Source: Streptomyces liliifuscus
Lineage (GTDB): Bacteria; Actinomycetota; Actinomycetes; Streptomycetales; Streptomycetaceae
Length of the DNA stretch: 64,000 nucleotides
Assembly: GCF_016598615.1 (NCBI RefSeq)
Contig: NZ_CP066831.1
Span: forward strand, 8,060,001 to 8,124,000
Direction of reading: 5' to 3'
Shown: piece by piece, positions 1 to 7,180 of the stretch
Position numbering within the stretch: position 1 is the stretch's first letter
Layout: every line of letters starts with the position of its first letter
Position numbers and translations under genes: made by a program
Notes under the pieces: generated by a model
Told to the model about the DNA's origin: nothing
Seen by the model: the letters and a program-made list of their open reading frames with translations, nothing else
Databases searched by the model: none

Positions 1-51
1 ATGTACGGGGAGCTCGCGACGCTGCGAAAGGCTGCGGCGGGCACCGGCTGA
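1..51 (+). CDS. C-terminal end of a truncated gene
   Basis: An open frame runs from the window edge to TGA at 49-51 and encodes 16 residues ending KAAAGTG. The ATG at position 1 may be an internal methionine, because the gene probably begins outside the window. A GC-rich hairpin follows within 20 bases, as expected after a real stop codon. The product cannot be identified. Confidence 0.5.
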   Translation: MYGELATLRKAAAGTG

Positions 52-69
52 ACAGCATCGCCGGGTGCC

Positions 70-95
70 GCGGGGGTACCGTCTGGTGCCCCCGC
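70..95. terminator. Hairpin terminator after the truncated gene
   Basis: GCGGGGGTACC (70-80) pairs with GGTGCCCCCGC (85-95) around the loop GTCT, with one T-G wobble. There is no T-run, which is normal for Streptomyces terminators. The remaining stretch to 463 (about 370 bases) shows no convincing gene; its open frames look like high-GC shadows. Confidence 0.65.
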
Positions 96-463
96 ATCGC
101 TGTCTCCCGCGCTGCCCTCCCCGTACGCAATACGTCCGTCGGGCACGGGCGTTCGGGATCACTCCCACCGGAGTGTCCGCCCGACCTCGCGTACGGGGAT
201 GGACCGGTACTGGCGCACGCGGAAACGGCCGGACGGCGTACGAGGACACGGATGCGCGCTGATTCAGGAGCCCCGGCAGTCGACGTACGGCACAGCTCTC
301 ACGCCTTCGGCCGGAGGACGGGAGCGGGCGCGCCGATGCGCGACTCGCCCGCCCCACGCGACCCGCACGAGTGGCCTCGCGTGGCCGCTCCATGCCCGCT
401 AGGGATGGCTTCCGTAGGCCTCGACGGAGACCAACGGAGACCACACGGGGGACGGAGTCGACC

Positions 464-1114
464 ATGACGACGGAACGACCGCAGCCGAATCCGCAGCCGA
501 ATCCGCGGCGGAATGCGCAGCCACAGCCTGACGACATCGGTGGAATCCTCATCCACCGCGGGCTGCGCGAGGAACTGAGCCGGCTGGCGGACGCCGCCGA
601 GTCCGGCCGACGGGCCGAACGGGTCCAGGAACAGATTGAGCTGGTGATCGCCGTTCTCCATCAGCACCACCATGGCGAGGACGAAAAGCTTCACCCCCTG
701 GTACGTGACCGGGAGCCGAGCATCGGCACCATCCTCGACGAGCTGGAAAAGGAACACACCCTCATCCAGAAACTCGCCGACGACGCGGCCGACCGCACCC
801 GCCCCCTTCCCGAACGCGCCCCGGTCATCCGCGAACTGCTGGACGTCCTGCGCCCTCACCTCGCCCTGGAGGAGGCCGAGGTCTTCCCGGCGATCACTCG
901 CCAGATCAGCCAGGCCGAGTTCGAGGAGTTCGTCAAGGGCGAGCTCAAGGCAGCGGGCCCCCGACTGCCCGCCCTCTTCGGCATGCTCCTGCACTACGCC
1001 CTGCCCGGCGAACGCAAACGCTTCCTCGCGGATGTGCCCACGCTGATCGCGCTGCTGTGGAGGGCGTTCTGGAGGCGGGGATACGAGCGGAGGGTGGCGC
1101 GGGTTTATGGGTGA
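464..1114 (+). CDS. Hemerythrin domain-containing protein
   Basis: This 216-aa protein has an HHE/hemerythrin-type helical bundle, a family that binds a di-iron centre and senses or handles oxygen, NO or iron. Candidate ligands are H31, the cluster H66/H68-H70 with E72, H98, H132 and E136. They are spaced as in HHE proteins. The first 25 residues are a Pro/Gln/Asn-rich linker with a PNPQPNP repeat. The C-terminal ~60 residues (FWRRGYERRV) are basic and outside the bundle. ATG 464 is chosen because GGGGGACGGAG lies just upstream; an in-frame ATG at 371 has no such site. It stands alone. The exact physiological role is unknown. Confidence 0.85.
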   Translation: MTTERPQPNPQPNPRRNAQPQPDDIGGILIHRGLREELSRLADAAESGRRAERVQEQIELVIAVLHQHHHGEDEKLHPLVRDREPSIGTILDELEKEHTLIQKLADDAADRTRPLPERAPVIRELLDVLRPHLALEEAEVFPAITRQISQAEFEEFVKGELKAAGPRLPALFGMLLHYALPGERKRFLADVPTLIALLWRAFWRRGYERRVARVYG

Positions 1115-1169
1115 GCGCGTGCCATAAAGGGGCGCACCCCGGGGAGTCCTCGGTTGCCGTGCGGGGGCG

Positions 1170-1192
1170 TTGTCGGTCGCTCCGGCTACCGT
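1170..1192 (+). promoter_or_regulatory. Variant PafBC-type DNA-damage promoter
   Basis: TTGTCGGTC, then 8 bases, then TACCGT. This matches the (T)TGTCRGTG-N8-TAnnnT promoter class except for the last base of the first box. The predicted start (about 1199) is 26 bases before the GTG/ATG region of the gene at 1225. It is weaker than the copies at uvrA, uvrB, ogt and terD. Confidence 0.45.
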
Positions 1193-1224
1193 GGAAACCC
1201 TTACGCGTATTCGAAGGGGGCCCG

Positions 1225-1659
1225 ATGGACGCGGAGTTGGCGGCGCTGGCGGCGGCCGGGGCGACGGCGCTCGTGCAGCAGATGGTGACCGACGGCTGGG
1301 CGAACGTACGGGATCGGGTCGTCGTTCTCTTCTCGCGAGGCCGGGACGAGCAGGCCGTCGTGGGCGAGTTGGAGGAATCGCGGGCCGATCTCGTCGCCGC
1401 GAGGGACGCCGACGACGAGGAGGCCGCGGCGGACGTCCAGGCGTCCTGGCGCACCCGCCTCCGGCGCACGCTGCGCGACGATCCCGCGGCCGCCGCCGAA
1501 CTCCGCGCCCTGCTGGACGAGTTGACCCCGCCCTCCACGGCCCCCGCCCCGGGCTCCCTCCGCAACACCATCACGGGCGACGTGCGGCACAGCGCCGTGG
1601 TCCAGGCGCACACGGTCAGCGGCGGAGTAACGATCGGAGTGCCACCGCGACGACTGTGA
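1225..1659 (+). CDS. Conserved Streptomyces protein of unknown function
   Basis: 144 aa beginning MDAELAALAAAGATALVQQM, with GAAGGGGG just upstream of ATG 1225. I recognise the type (short actinobacterial proteins with this N-terminus are common in Streptomyces) but not a function. The first 40 residues form a hydrophobic/alanine-rich helix ending near W. The middle (residues 45-105) is acidic and arginine-rich with likely helices. The C-terminal part (TGDVRHSAVVQAHTVSGGV) resembles the short beta segment often found at the end of effector-associated or NTPase-linked actinobacterial proteins. A variant damage-type promoter lies at 1170-1192, so induction by DNA damage is possible but unproven. 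Confidence 0.7.
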   Translation: MDAELAALAAAGATALVQQMVTDGWANVRDRVVVLFSRGRDEQAVVGELEESRADLVAARDADDEEAAADVQASWRTRLRRTLRDDPAAAAELRALLDELTPPSTAPAPGSLRNTITGDVRHSAVVQAHTVSGGVTIGVPPRRL

Positions 1660-1745
1660 CGCGCACCCCGCGACGATCGTGACGCGCACTCCCGGAGCGC
1701 GGCCCGCGCCTGGAATGACAGCGTCGTGATTGACGCCCTGTCCCC

Positions 1746-2603
1746 GTGACCACGAGCCCTGTGGCCGAGAGCCCTGTGAGCAGCGACCCTATGAGCAACA
1801 ACCCTGCGAGTGAGCGACCGCCTGTGAACGACCATGCTTTCCTCGACACCGTCACCGACCGCCTGGCCGCCCTCCCGGCGGTCCGGGCGGTGGCGCTCGG
1901 CGGCTCCCGGGCCCAGGGCACGCACACGCCCGACAGTGACTGGGACCTGGCCGTCTACTACCGCGGCGACTTTGCCCCCGCCGCCCTCCGCGCCATCGGC
2001 TGGGAGGGCGAGGTCTCAGAGATCGGCGGCTGGGGAGGCGGTGTCTTCAACGGCGGCGCGTGGCTCACGATCGACGGCCGCCGCGTGGACGTCCACTACC
2101 GAGACCTCGACGTCGTCGAACACGAGCTGGCGGAGGCGGAGGAGGGCCGCTTCCACGTAGAGCCGCTGCTCTTCCACCTCGCCGGAATCCCCAGCTACCT
2201 GCTGGTCGCCGAACTGGCCGTCAACCAGGTGCTCCACGGCACACTGCCCCGACCGGCGACCTACCCGGAGAAGCTCCGCCCCACCGCCCACACCCGCTGG
2301 CACGACACCGCCCGCATGACCCTCGCCTACGCCAAGGTCAACCACGCCCCGAACGCCCGCCGCACAGAGGTCGCAGGCGCCATCGCCACAGCCGCCATGC
2401 AGGCCGGGCACGCGGTACTGGCGGCACGGGGCGAGTGGGTGACGAACGAGAAGCGGCTGCTGGAGCGGGCGGGATTGAGGGGCGTCGACGACATCATCGG
2501 CTCCCTGTCCGCGGAATCGGACGTGGCTCCGTTGCTCCAGGCCATTGAGGCGACCCAGGCGCTCTTCGAAAGGGCGAGTCCGCAACGGACGACGAACTCC
2601 TGA
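1746..2603 (+). CDS. MNT-type nucleotidyltransferase domain protein
   Basis: 285 aa. Residues 35-75 contain the polymerase-beta-fold signature GGSRAQGTHTPDSDWDL. It has the GGS helix turn (52-54) and the two metal-binding aspartates D65 and D67, and a third acidic residue probably lies in RRVDVHYRD. The family transfers nucleotides to proteins, RNA or small molecules. The C-terminal half is helical, as in kanamycin-nucleotidyltransferase-like and MNT proteins. The start is uncertain: GTG 1746 gives the longest form, ATG 1791 or GTG 1824 would remove a low-complexity N-terminus, and none has a strong ribosome-binding site. It lies 37 bases upstream of the nuclease-like gene on the same strand. 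No HEPN partner is seen, so a classic MNT/HEPN toxin pair is not supported. Confidence 0.75.
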   Translation: MTTSPVAESPVSSDPMSNNPASERPPVNDHAFLDTVTDRLAALPAVRAVALGGSRAQGTHTPDSDWDLAVYYRGDFAPAALRAIGWEGEVSEIGGWGGGVFNGGAWLTIDGRRVDVHYRDLDVVEHELAEAEEGRFHVEPLLFHLAGIPSYLLVAELAVNQVLHGTLPRPATYPEKLRPTAHTRWHDTARMTLAYAKVNHAPNARRTEVAGAIATAAMQAGHAVLAARGEWVTNEKRLLERAGLRGVDDIIGSLSAESDVAPLLQAIEATQALFERASPQRTTNS

Positions 2604-2640
2604 CCCTGACAACGAACTTCATAGCGTAAGGAAATACAGA

Positions 2641-3687
2641 GTGCGGGTGCTCATCTCCCCCTCGTACGGGAGTGCCGGGACACGACGCCATTGGGCGGAC
2701 ACGGTCGATCAGCTGGTGGACTTCACGCTCCCGCGCTACGACGCGGTGCTCACCACCGAACAGCGCGACCAACTCCGGGCATTGCACGAGGACGGGAACG
2801 CCCGGTTCTGGGGCGCGACGCCCGCGCATGACCGGAAGCTGGCCGACGTGGTCACCGGCGACGTGGTTCTGTTCACCGGCCAGAACCAGGTGCGCGCGAT
2901 AGGCGAGGTGGGGGCGATCTTCCGCAATCGCGCGCTCGCCGATCTCCTGTGGCCGCCGCGGGACGGTGAGCAGAGCTGGCACACCGTCTACAGCCTCTTG
3001 GACTTGGTGCCGACAGACATTCCGTACGTGGAGCTGAACGCCGCCATCGGGTACAGCCCCGCGTACAACTTCCCTGGCCAGATGGTTCTGCGGGACGACA
3101 AGGCACGTTCGGTACTGGAAGATTTCATGATCACGCCGGACACGGAATGGCAGACGCTGGTCCCGCAACTGACCGGGCGGCAGTCGGGCATTCGGGACCG
3201 GGATGTGGTGCGAATTGCGGCCATGGAGGAACTGCGGACGCATCGGACCGGGTATCGGCGGAGCCGACGGCTGATCGTCGTCGATCGCCGCGAGGCGGTA
3301 CTGGTTCGCGAGTATCGGCAGCATCTCGCTGATCGTGGTCTGACGGCCCAGCGGTTCTACTGTGCTTCCGGTATCAGCGACATGTATGTCGAAAGCGTCG
3401 ATGGCTCGGAAGTGATAGAGGCCAAGAGCACGGCGAGTCACCTCCATGTGCGTCAAGCCCTGGCCCAGCTTCTCGACTACGGACCGCACAGCCCGGTTCC
3501 CGCACAACGGCTCACAGGGTTGTTCCCCGAACTGCCGGCGCGTGAGGACGTGGAGCTGTTGCATCGCTATGGCGTCGACTGCGTCCACCGGGAGAGCCCG
3601 GGCGTCTTCCGGAGGCTGCCCGCGGTGAGCGAGCGGCGGATCGTGATGCGTGAGATCTGGTCCGGAGCGGACCACGTCGCCGAATAA
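2641..3687 (+). CDS. PUA/EVE-like plus PD-(D/E)XK nuclease candidate
   Basis: 348 aa from GTG 2641. Residues about 60-155 (GDVVLFTGQNQVRAIGEVG, then aromatic-rich NFPGQ) resemble PUA-fold domains of the EVE/ASCH kind, which read modified bases in nucleic acid. Residues 235-285 carry a nuclease-like pattern: D247 in ISDMY, E260-A-K262 in VIEAKS, then RQALAQLLDY, the QxxxY element seen after the E-x-K strand in many PD-(D/E)XK enzymes. Reader plus nuclease would fit a modification-dependent restriction or RNA-targeting enzyme. This is inference from motifs, not a recognised named family. It follows the nucleotidyltransferase by 37 bases and precedes the unknown gene by 41, so a transcription unit is likely. 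Several codons are less GC3-biased than those of its neighbours, hinting at acquisition. Confidence 0.6.
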   Translation: MRVLISPSYGSAGTRRHWADTVDQLVDFTLPRYDAVLTTEQRDQLRALHEDGNARFWGATPAHDRKLADVVTGDVVLFTGQNQVRAIGEVGAIFRNRALADLLWPPRDGEQSWHTVYSLLDLVPTDIPYVELNAAIGYSPAYNFPGQMVLRDDKARSVLEDFMITPDTEWQTLVPQLTGRQSGIRDRDVVRIAAMEELRTHRTGYRRSRRLIVVDRREAVLVREYRQHLADRGLTAQRFYCASGISDMYVESVDGSEVIEAKSTASHLHVRQALAQLLDYGPHSPVPAQRLTGLFPELPAREDVELLHRYGVDCVHRESPGVFRRLPAVSERRIVMREIWSGADHVAE

Positions 3688-3728
3688 CCCTTGGAAAAGG
3701 TCAAGTTGACACTGCTACCGTCACCGAC

Positions 3729-4460
3729 GTGGCGAAACTCAATCAGATCATCGCGGTCGAGAAGGGCATCAAGTCCAAGTCTCATCAGGACCTGACGGCT
3801 GCTCATCATGGGCTGCAGAAGCCGGCGTTGCTGGCCGGTATCTCGCGTACGTATCAGCCCAAGGACGAGGAGGGTGAGCAGTTGCCGCCCGAGTCGACTC
3901 GGGTGCAGGTGCAGGCCGAGGATGTGCTGCGGGACACCGCGGCCACGCTGACCCGGCTGTTCGACGTGACCGCCACCAAGGACTGGGCCAACTGCACGGC
4001 CCGCGCGGACGTCAAGGTGGACGGGCGGGTGCTCGTCGCCGACGTTCCGGTGTCCTATCTGCTCTTCCTGGAGAAGCAGCTCACCGATCTCAACACCTTT
4101 GTGCGGAAGCTGCCCGTGCTCGACGCCTCCGAGTCGTGGGTGCAGGACCCGTCGACCGACGCGTGGAAGACCGAGCCGGTCAGGACGCTGCGTACGAAGA
4201 AGGTCCCGCGCAACCACGTGAAGGCGGAGGCGACCGACAAGCATCCGGCGCAGGTCGAGGTGTACTACGAGGACATCCCTGTCGGGTACTGGACGACCGT
4301 GAAGTTCTCCGGCGCCCTGCCCGCCCGCCGCGTCAACGAACTGCTCGACCGTGTCGAGAAGATGCAGCAGGCCGTCAAGTTCGCCCGGGAAGAGGCGAAC
4401 GGCGCCGACGTCACCGACCAGCGCGTCGGGGACGCCGTGTTCGGCTACCTGTTCGGGTAG
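3729..4460 (+). CDS. Unrecognised 243-aa protein next to tRNA-like RNAs
   Basis: Starts at GTG 3729 (VAKLNQIIAVEKGIKSKSHQ). No signal peptide or membrane segment is seen. The protein is charged, with alternating helices (1-35 and 185-235, the latter EKMQQAVKFAREEAN-like and possibly coiled coil) and a central strand-rich part (95-185) containing DVKVDGRVLVADVPVSYL, a KTEPVRTLRTKKVPRNHVK basic stretch and VEVYYEDIPVGYW. The basic stretch could bind RNA. I do not know a function. It sits 41 bases after the nuclease-like gene and about 80 bases before the first permuted tRNA-like sequence, so co-expression with those RNAs, and a role in their maturation or use, is plausible but untested. No convincing ribosome-binding site is close to the start. 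Confidence 0.7.
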   Translation: MAKLNQIIAVEKGIKSKSHQDLTAAHHGLQKPALLAGISRTYQPKDEEGEQLPPESTRVQVQAEDVLRDTAATLTRLFDVTATKDWANCTARADVKVDGRVLVADVPVSYLLFLEKQLTDLNTFVRKLPVLDASESWVQDPSTDAWKTEPVRTLRTKKVPRNHVKAEATDKHPAQVEVYYEDIPVGYWTTVKFSGALPARRVNELLDRVEKMQQAVKFAREEANGADVTDQRVGDAVFGYLFG

Positions 4461-4540
4461 CCTCAGAGACTCCCCGGCCAACAAGAAGGACGGCCGGGGT
4501 GCGCGAGGAGCGCAAGCTGAAACTGAAGCTTGTCGTGACT

Positions 4541-4672
4541 TCGCGGTTCCAGTGGAGGTTCGAGTCCTCCCCGCGGCACCAACCCGGCACCCGTACCTCT
4601 CGTACAGCCCGTACAACTCGTACGAGGTGCCCATCGCGCCGCGGTAGCCCAACTGGCAGAGGCAGACCGCGA
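4541..4672 (+). ncRNA. Circularly permuted tRNA-like RNA no. 1
   Basis: The 3' half comes first. The anticodon-stem 3' strand is CGGTT (4544-4548) and the 5-nt variable loop is CCAGT. The T-arm is GGAGG-TTCGAGT-CCTCC (4554-4570), followed by acceptor strand CCGCGGC (4571-4577), discriminator A and an encoded CCA (4579-4581). After 56 intervening bases the 5' half follows. It comprises acceptor strand GCCGCGG (4638-4644, perfect 7-bp match), TA, a D-arm GCCC-AACTGGCAGA-GGC, A26, and anticodon-stem 5' strand GACCG (4665-4669). The anticodon stem continues as CGA/TCG to 8 bp, so the halves are joined by a helix rather than a normal 7-nt loop. An anticodon cannot be assigned. All other cloverleaf positions are canonical. 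Distal pairings (for example CTGA 4517-4520 with TCAG 4679-4682) could hold the ends together. Confidence 0.7.
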
Positions 4673-4731
4673 TCAATCTCAGACTATTGCTCCAGACTCA
4701 GCATTCGCCGCCGATCGCCGGATCGACCGGA

Positions 4732-4831
4732 CTCAGGCTCCGGGCGTCGAAATGCCGGTTCAAGTCCGGCCCGCACAGCTCGATGTGCGGTGGTCCAAAG
4801 GCAGGACGCGGCGACATAACACTGACCTGAG
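4732..4831 (+). ncRNA. Circularly permuted tRNA-like RNA no. 2
   Basis: Same inverted order. The anticodon-stem 3' strand is CGTCG (4745-4749) and the variable loop is AAAT. The T-arm is GCCGG-TTCAAGT-CCGGC (4754-4770) and the acceptor strand is CCGCACA (4771-4777). Six bases (GCTCGA) separate this from the 5' half. The 5' half has acceptor strand TGTGCGG (4784-4790), TG, and D-arm GTCC-AAAGGCA-GGAC (4793-4807). G26 and anticodon-stem strand CGGCG (4809-4813, one G-T wobble) complete it. CTCAGG (4732-4737) pairs perfectly with CCTGAG (4826-4831) beyond the anticodon stem, leaving CTCCGGG (4738-4744) as a possible 7-nt anticodon loop with U33. That would read CCG (Arg), but the join is hypothetical. 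CCA is not encoded. Function is unknown. Confidence 0.7.
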
Positions 4832-4870
4832 TTCTCAAGCGTGCCGGTGTGCGACATGGGTGGCATCACA

Positions 4871-4901
4871 GGGCTCGGAGGCCGGCTACGCCTCCGAGCC
4901 C
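4871..4901 (+). terminator. Strong hairpin terminator after the tRNA-like pair
   Basis: GGGCTCGGAGGC (4871-4882) is perfectly complementary to GCCTCCGAGCCC (4890-4901) with a 7-base loop. The 12-bp stem closes the transcription unit that contains the unknown 243-aa gene and the two tRNA-like RNAs. The following 269 bases to the next start hold no gene that I can support. Confidence 0.8.
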
Positions 4902-5170
4902 GCTCCCGTCCGCCCGCGATGCGATGGGCTCGCCCGGACTGCCTCTGCCGCTGCAGGGCCGCCGCTGCCTGACCGCCTCCGGAAGGCGTGCGCCGGGCCC
5001 GCCCCCGATTGCGTACATAAAGAACGCGGCCATCACGACATTCGTCACACCCGCGAAACGCATAGGTCCCTTACTCTCCAGGAACCCGACCTACCGTAAG
5101 CACCACCGCCCAGGCCGACGTCGCCCGAAGGCATGCCATCCGCAACCGCCCTCGTCCCGACAGGAGCCCC

Positions 5171-7129
5171 GTGCCCGTGCCGCGACCTTTCTCCGTTGCC
5201 CTGCCTCCCTGGCTCACGCATGCGCTGCGTGCGCAAAGGGGGCCCGTGCCGTGGAACGCCGTTGTGCGCGGGGCGCTCGCCGCCGGGCCGCTGTTGCTCG
5301 TGGCCGTGGTCGTCGGGCAGGAGTCCGTCGGGGTCATGGCCGCTCTGGGAGCCATGCTCGCCGGGATCAACGACCGGCCCGGGAGCCGGCGGACCGCCGT
5401 GCACCGCATCGGGGTGCCCGGGCTCGCCGGGGCCGCGGGGCTCGTCGTGGGCACGTACGCGGGAGAGGGCCTCGGAGCCGTTCCGCTGACCTTGATACTC
5501 ACCGCCCTCGGTCTGCTCGCCGGGGCCGTGAGCGCCATTGGGCCCGTGTCCTCCGGGGCCGGTACGCAACTGCTCGTCGCCGCGGCCATCGGGGCAGGAA
5601 TGCCACTGCCCGAACCCGGGTGGCAGCGGGCGTTGTTCTTCCTGGCCGGAGCCGCCTGGCTGATCGTGCTGCGGCTGGTGCTGCCCACGCCCGGCGCCCT
5701 CGCCCATGACTTCCGGTTCGACGGCGAGCGGGTGGCCGTCGCGGATGTCTACGACGCCATCGCCGAGTTGCTCGCCGCCGCCGGCGGCGAGCAGGCCGGG
5801 GCCCGTCGGGCCGCCCTCACCGCCGCGCTCGATCACGCACAGGACGCGCTCGCCGGGCCGAGGCTGCGGCGGTACGCCAGTTCCTCCGCCGAGCGGCGGC
5901 TGCGGGCGCAGTACGCCGCCGCGCTGCCGCTCGCCGAGGCCGCGACCGCCCTGGCCTGGGCCGGAGACCCGCTGCTCGCCCGTACGGCGGAGGGGCCGCG
6001 ACGGCTCGCCGCCGCCGTACGGACCGGCGAGCCCTGCGGACCGCTGCCCGCGCCCGCCCGGTCCGTACCCGGACTGCGCGCCCTCGACGACGCACTCCTG
6101 CACGCCGCCGAGACCTTCGACCGCGGCGGCAAGAAGTCCGGCGGCCGGCAGATCGACGGGAACACGGCCGGTGACGAACACGGCGCTGCCCCCCACAGCG
6201 ACGCCGGCACCAACCCCCTCGACCGTGGCGCCCGGCAGACCGCGCACAAGGGACTGCGCCTGCGACCCTTCCGCACCAAGGCCCTGCTCCGCACCGTCAC
6301 CGGCGCGGGCGGCCGTGAGTACGGCTTCCGCGTCGCCCTCTCCTACGGAGCCAGCGCGGCCGTCGCGCAGGCCCTGCACCACGTGCACTGGTACTGGCTG
6401 CCCGCCACCGCCGTCTTCCTCGTGAAGCCGGACCTCGGTCCGCTCGTCTCGCGCGTGCTCAACCGGGCGGCCGGCACCGTCCTGGGCGCCCTCGTCTTCG
6501 CGGGGTTCGCGGCCGTGCTGCCCCGCCCCGAGGGGCTGGTGGCGCTCGTGGCGATCAGCGGCGCCCTGATACCCGTCGCCACCAGGCACTTCGCCGCGCA
6601 GACCGCCGTCGTCACCGTCCTCGTACTCGCCCTCGTGATGGTCGGCGGGGAGCCGGAAGCCTCCTGGAGCCGTATCGGCGAGACGCTGCTGGCCTGCGCG
6701 ATCGTGCTGATCGTGGGCCATCTGCCGGCTCCGGGACAGCGCGGCGGGAACGTGAAGACCCGCCTCGCCCTCGCCACCGACGCCGCCCACGCGTATCTCA
6801 CCCACGTGCTGAGCGGCGCCGACGACCGCGCCGCCCGCTGGGCGCTGCGCCGCGAGGCCTACCGGAAGCTGGCCGAGGCCCGTGCCGCGATCGACCGGGC
6901 CGCCGCCGAACTGCCCACCCTGGCCCGGCACACGGAAGGCACCGACGAGGTCGCCGCCACCCTCGAACGCCTCGTCGACACCACCACCGCCTGCGCCGTC
7001 CACCTCGACGACACGGGCCGGCTCACCCCGCGGCACACCGAGCGCCTCGCCACCCTCCTCGACGAACTCGTGGAACAGCGCGAGCGCGCCGGCCTCGCGG
7101 ACCCGCCGGCCAACCTCCTCAGCGCCTGA
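5171..7129 (+). CDS. FUSC-family inner-membrane transporter
   Basis: 652 aa from GTG 5171 with AGGAG upstream. Two blocks of about five to six membrane helices are visible: residues 25-175, with GALAAGPLLLVAVVVG, and about 385-530, with AVVTVLVLALVMVGG. A soluble helical region (about 180-380) separates them and there is a cytoplasmic C-terminal helical domain. This is the FUSC/aromatic-acid exporter layout, a family linked to export of aromatic acids and related compounds. The signature stretch HWYWLPATAVFLVKPDLG near 395-415 is typical of the second FUSC block. A Lys/Gly/Asp-rich linker around 320-360 is poorly conserved-looking. It is convergent with the EEP gene and is a single-gene unit. 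Confidence 0.8.
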   Translation: MPVPRPFSVALPPWLTHALRAQRGPVPWNAVVRGALAAGPLLLVAVVVGQESVGVMAALGAMLAGINDRPGSRRTAVHRIGVPGLAGAAGLVVGTYAGEGLGAVPLTLILTALGLLAGAVSAIGPVSSGAGTQLLVAAAIGAGMPLPEPGWQRALFFLAGAAWLIVLRLVLPTPGALAHDFRFDGERVAVADVYDAIAELLAAAGGEQAGARRAALTAALDHAQDALAGPRLRRYASSSAERRLRAQYAAALPLAEAATALAWAGDPLLARTAEGPRRLAAAVRTGEPCGPLPAPARSVPGLRALDDALLHAAETFDRGGKKSGGRQIDGNTAGDEHGAAPHSDAGTNPLDRGARQTAHKGLRLRPFRTKALLRTVTGAGGREYGFRVALSYGASAAVAQALHHVHWYWLPATAVFLVKPDLGPLVSRVLNRAAGTVLGALVFAGFAAVLPRPEGLVALVAISGALIPVATRHFAAQTAVVTVLVLALVMVGGEPEASWSRIGETLLACAIVLIVGHLPAPGQRGGNVKTRLALATDAAHAYLTHVLSGADDRAARWALRREAYRKLAEARAAIDRAAAELPTLARHTEGTDEVAATLERLVDTTTACAVHLDDTGRLTPRHTERLATLLDELVEQRERAGLADPPANLLSA

Positions 7130-7180
7130 GCGGCCCGTCCGCCAGGACTCCCCTCGGCCTCAGGGCCCGAAACGCTTCCC

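Noticed and set aside
3706..3711. TTGACA as -35 of the 243-aa gene
   Set aside because: The base 17 positions downstream is inside the start codon with no -10-like hexamer.
4493..4581. Ordinary linear tRNA with acceptor GCCGGGG/CCGCGGC
   Set aside because: The acceptor has a G-G mismatch, the D-stem lacks the usual loop, the anticodon loop would be 8 nt and the variable region over 20 nt without a good stem. The permuted partner at 4638-4644 pairs perfectly.
4701..4783. Linear tRNA-Leu with hairpin CCGGA-CTCAGGC-TCCGG (anticodon CAG)
   Set aside because: The hairpin looks right, but no upstream strand pairs with the CCGCACA acceptor; the matching TGTGCGG lies downstream. The hairpin competes with the permuted fold and is kept only as an alternative.
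5045..7036. 663-aa frame on the opposite strand of the FUSC gene
   Set aside because: Glycine/arginine/glutamate-rich product typical of high-GC shadow; no ribosome site, no domain, and it lies wholly antisense to a well-supported gene.
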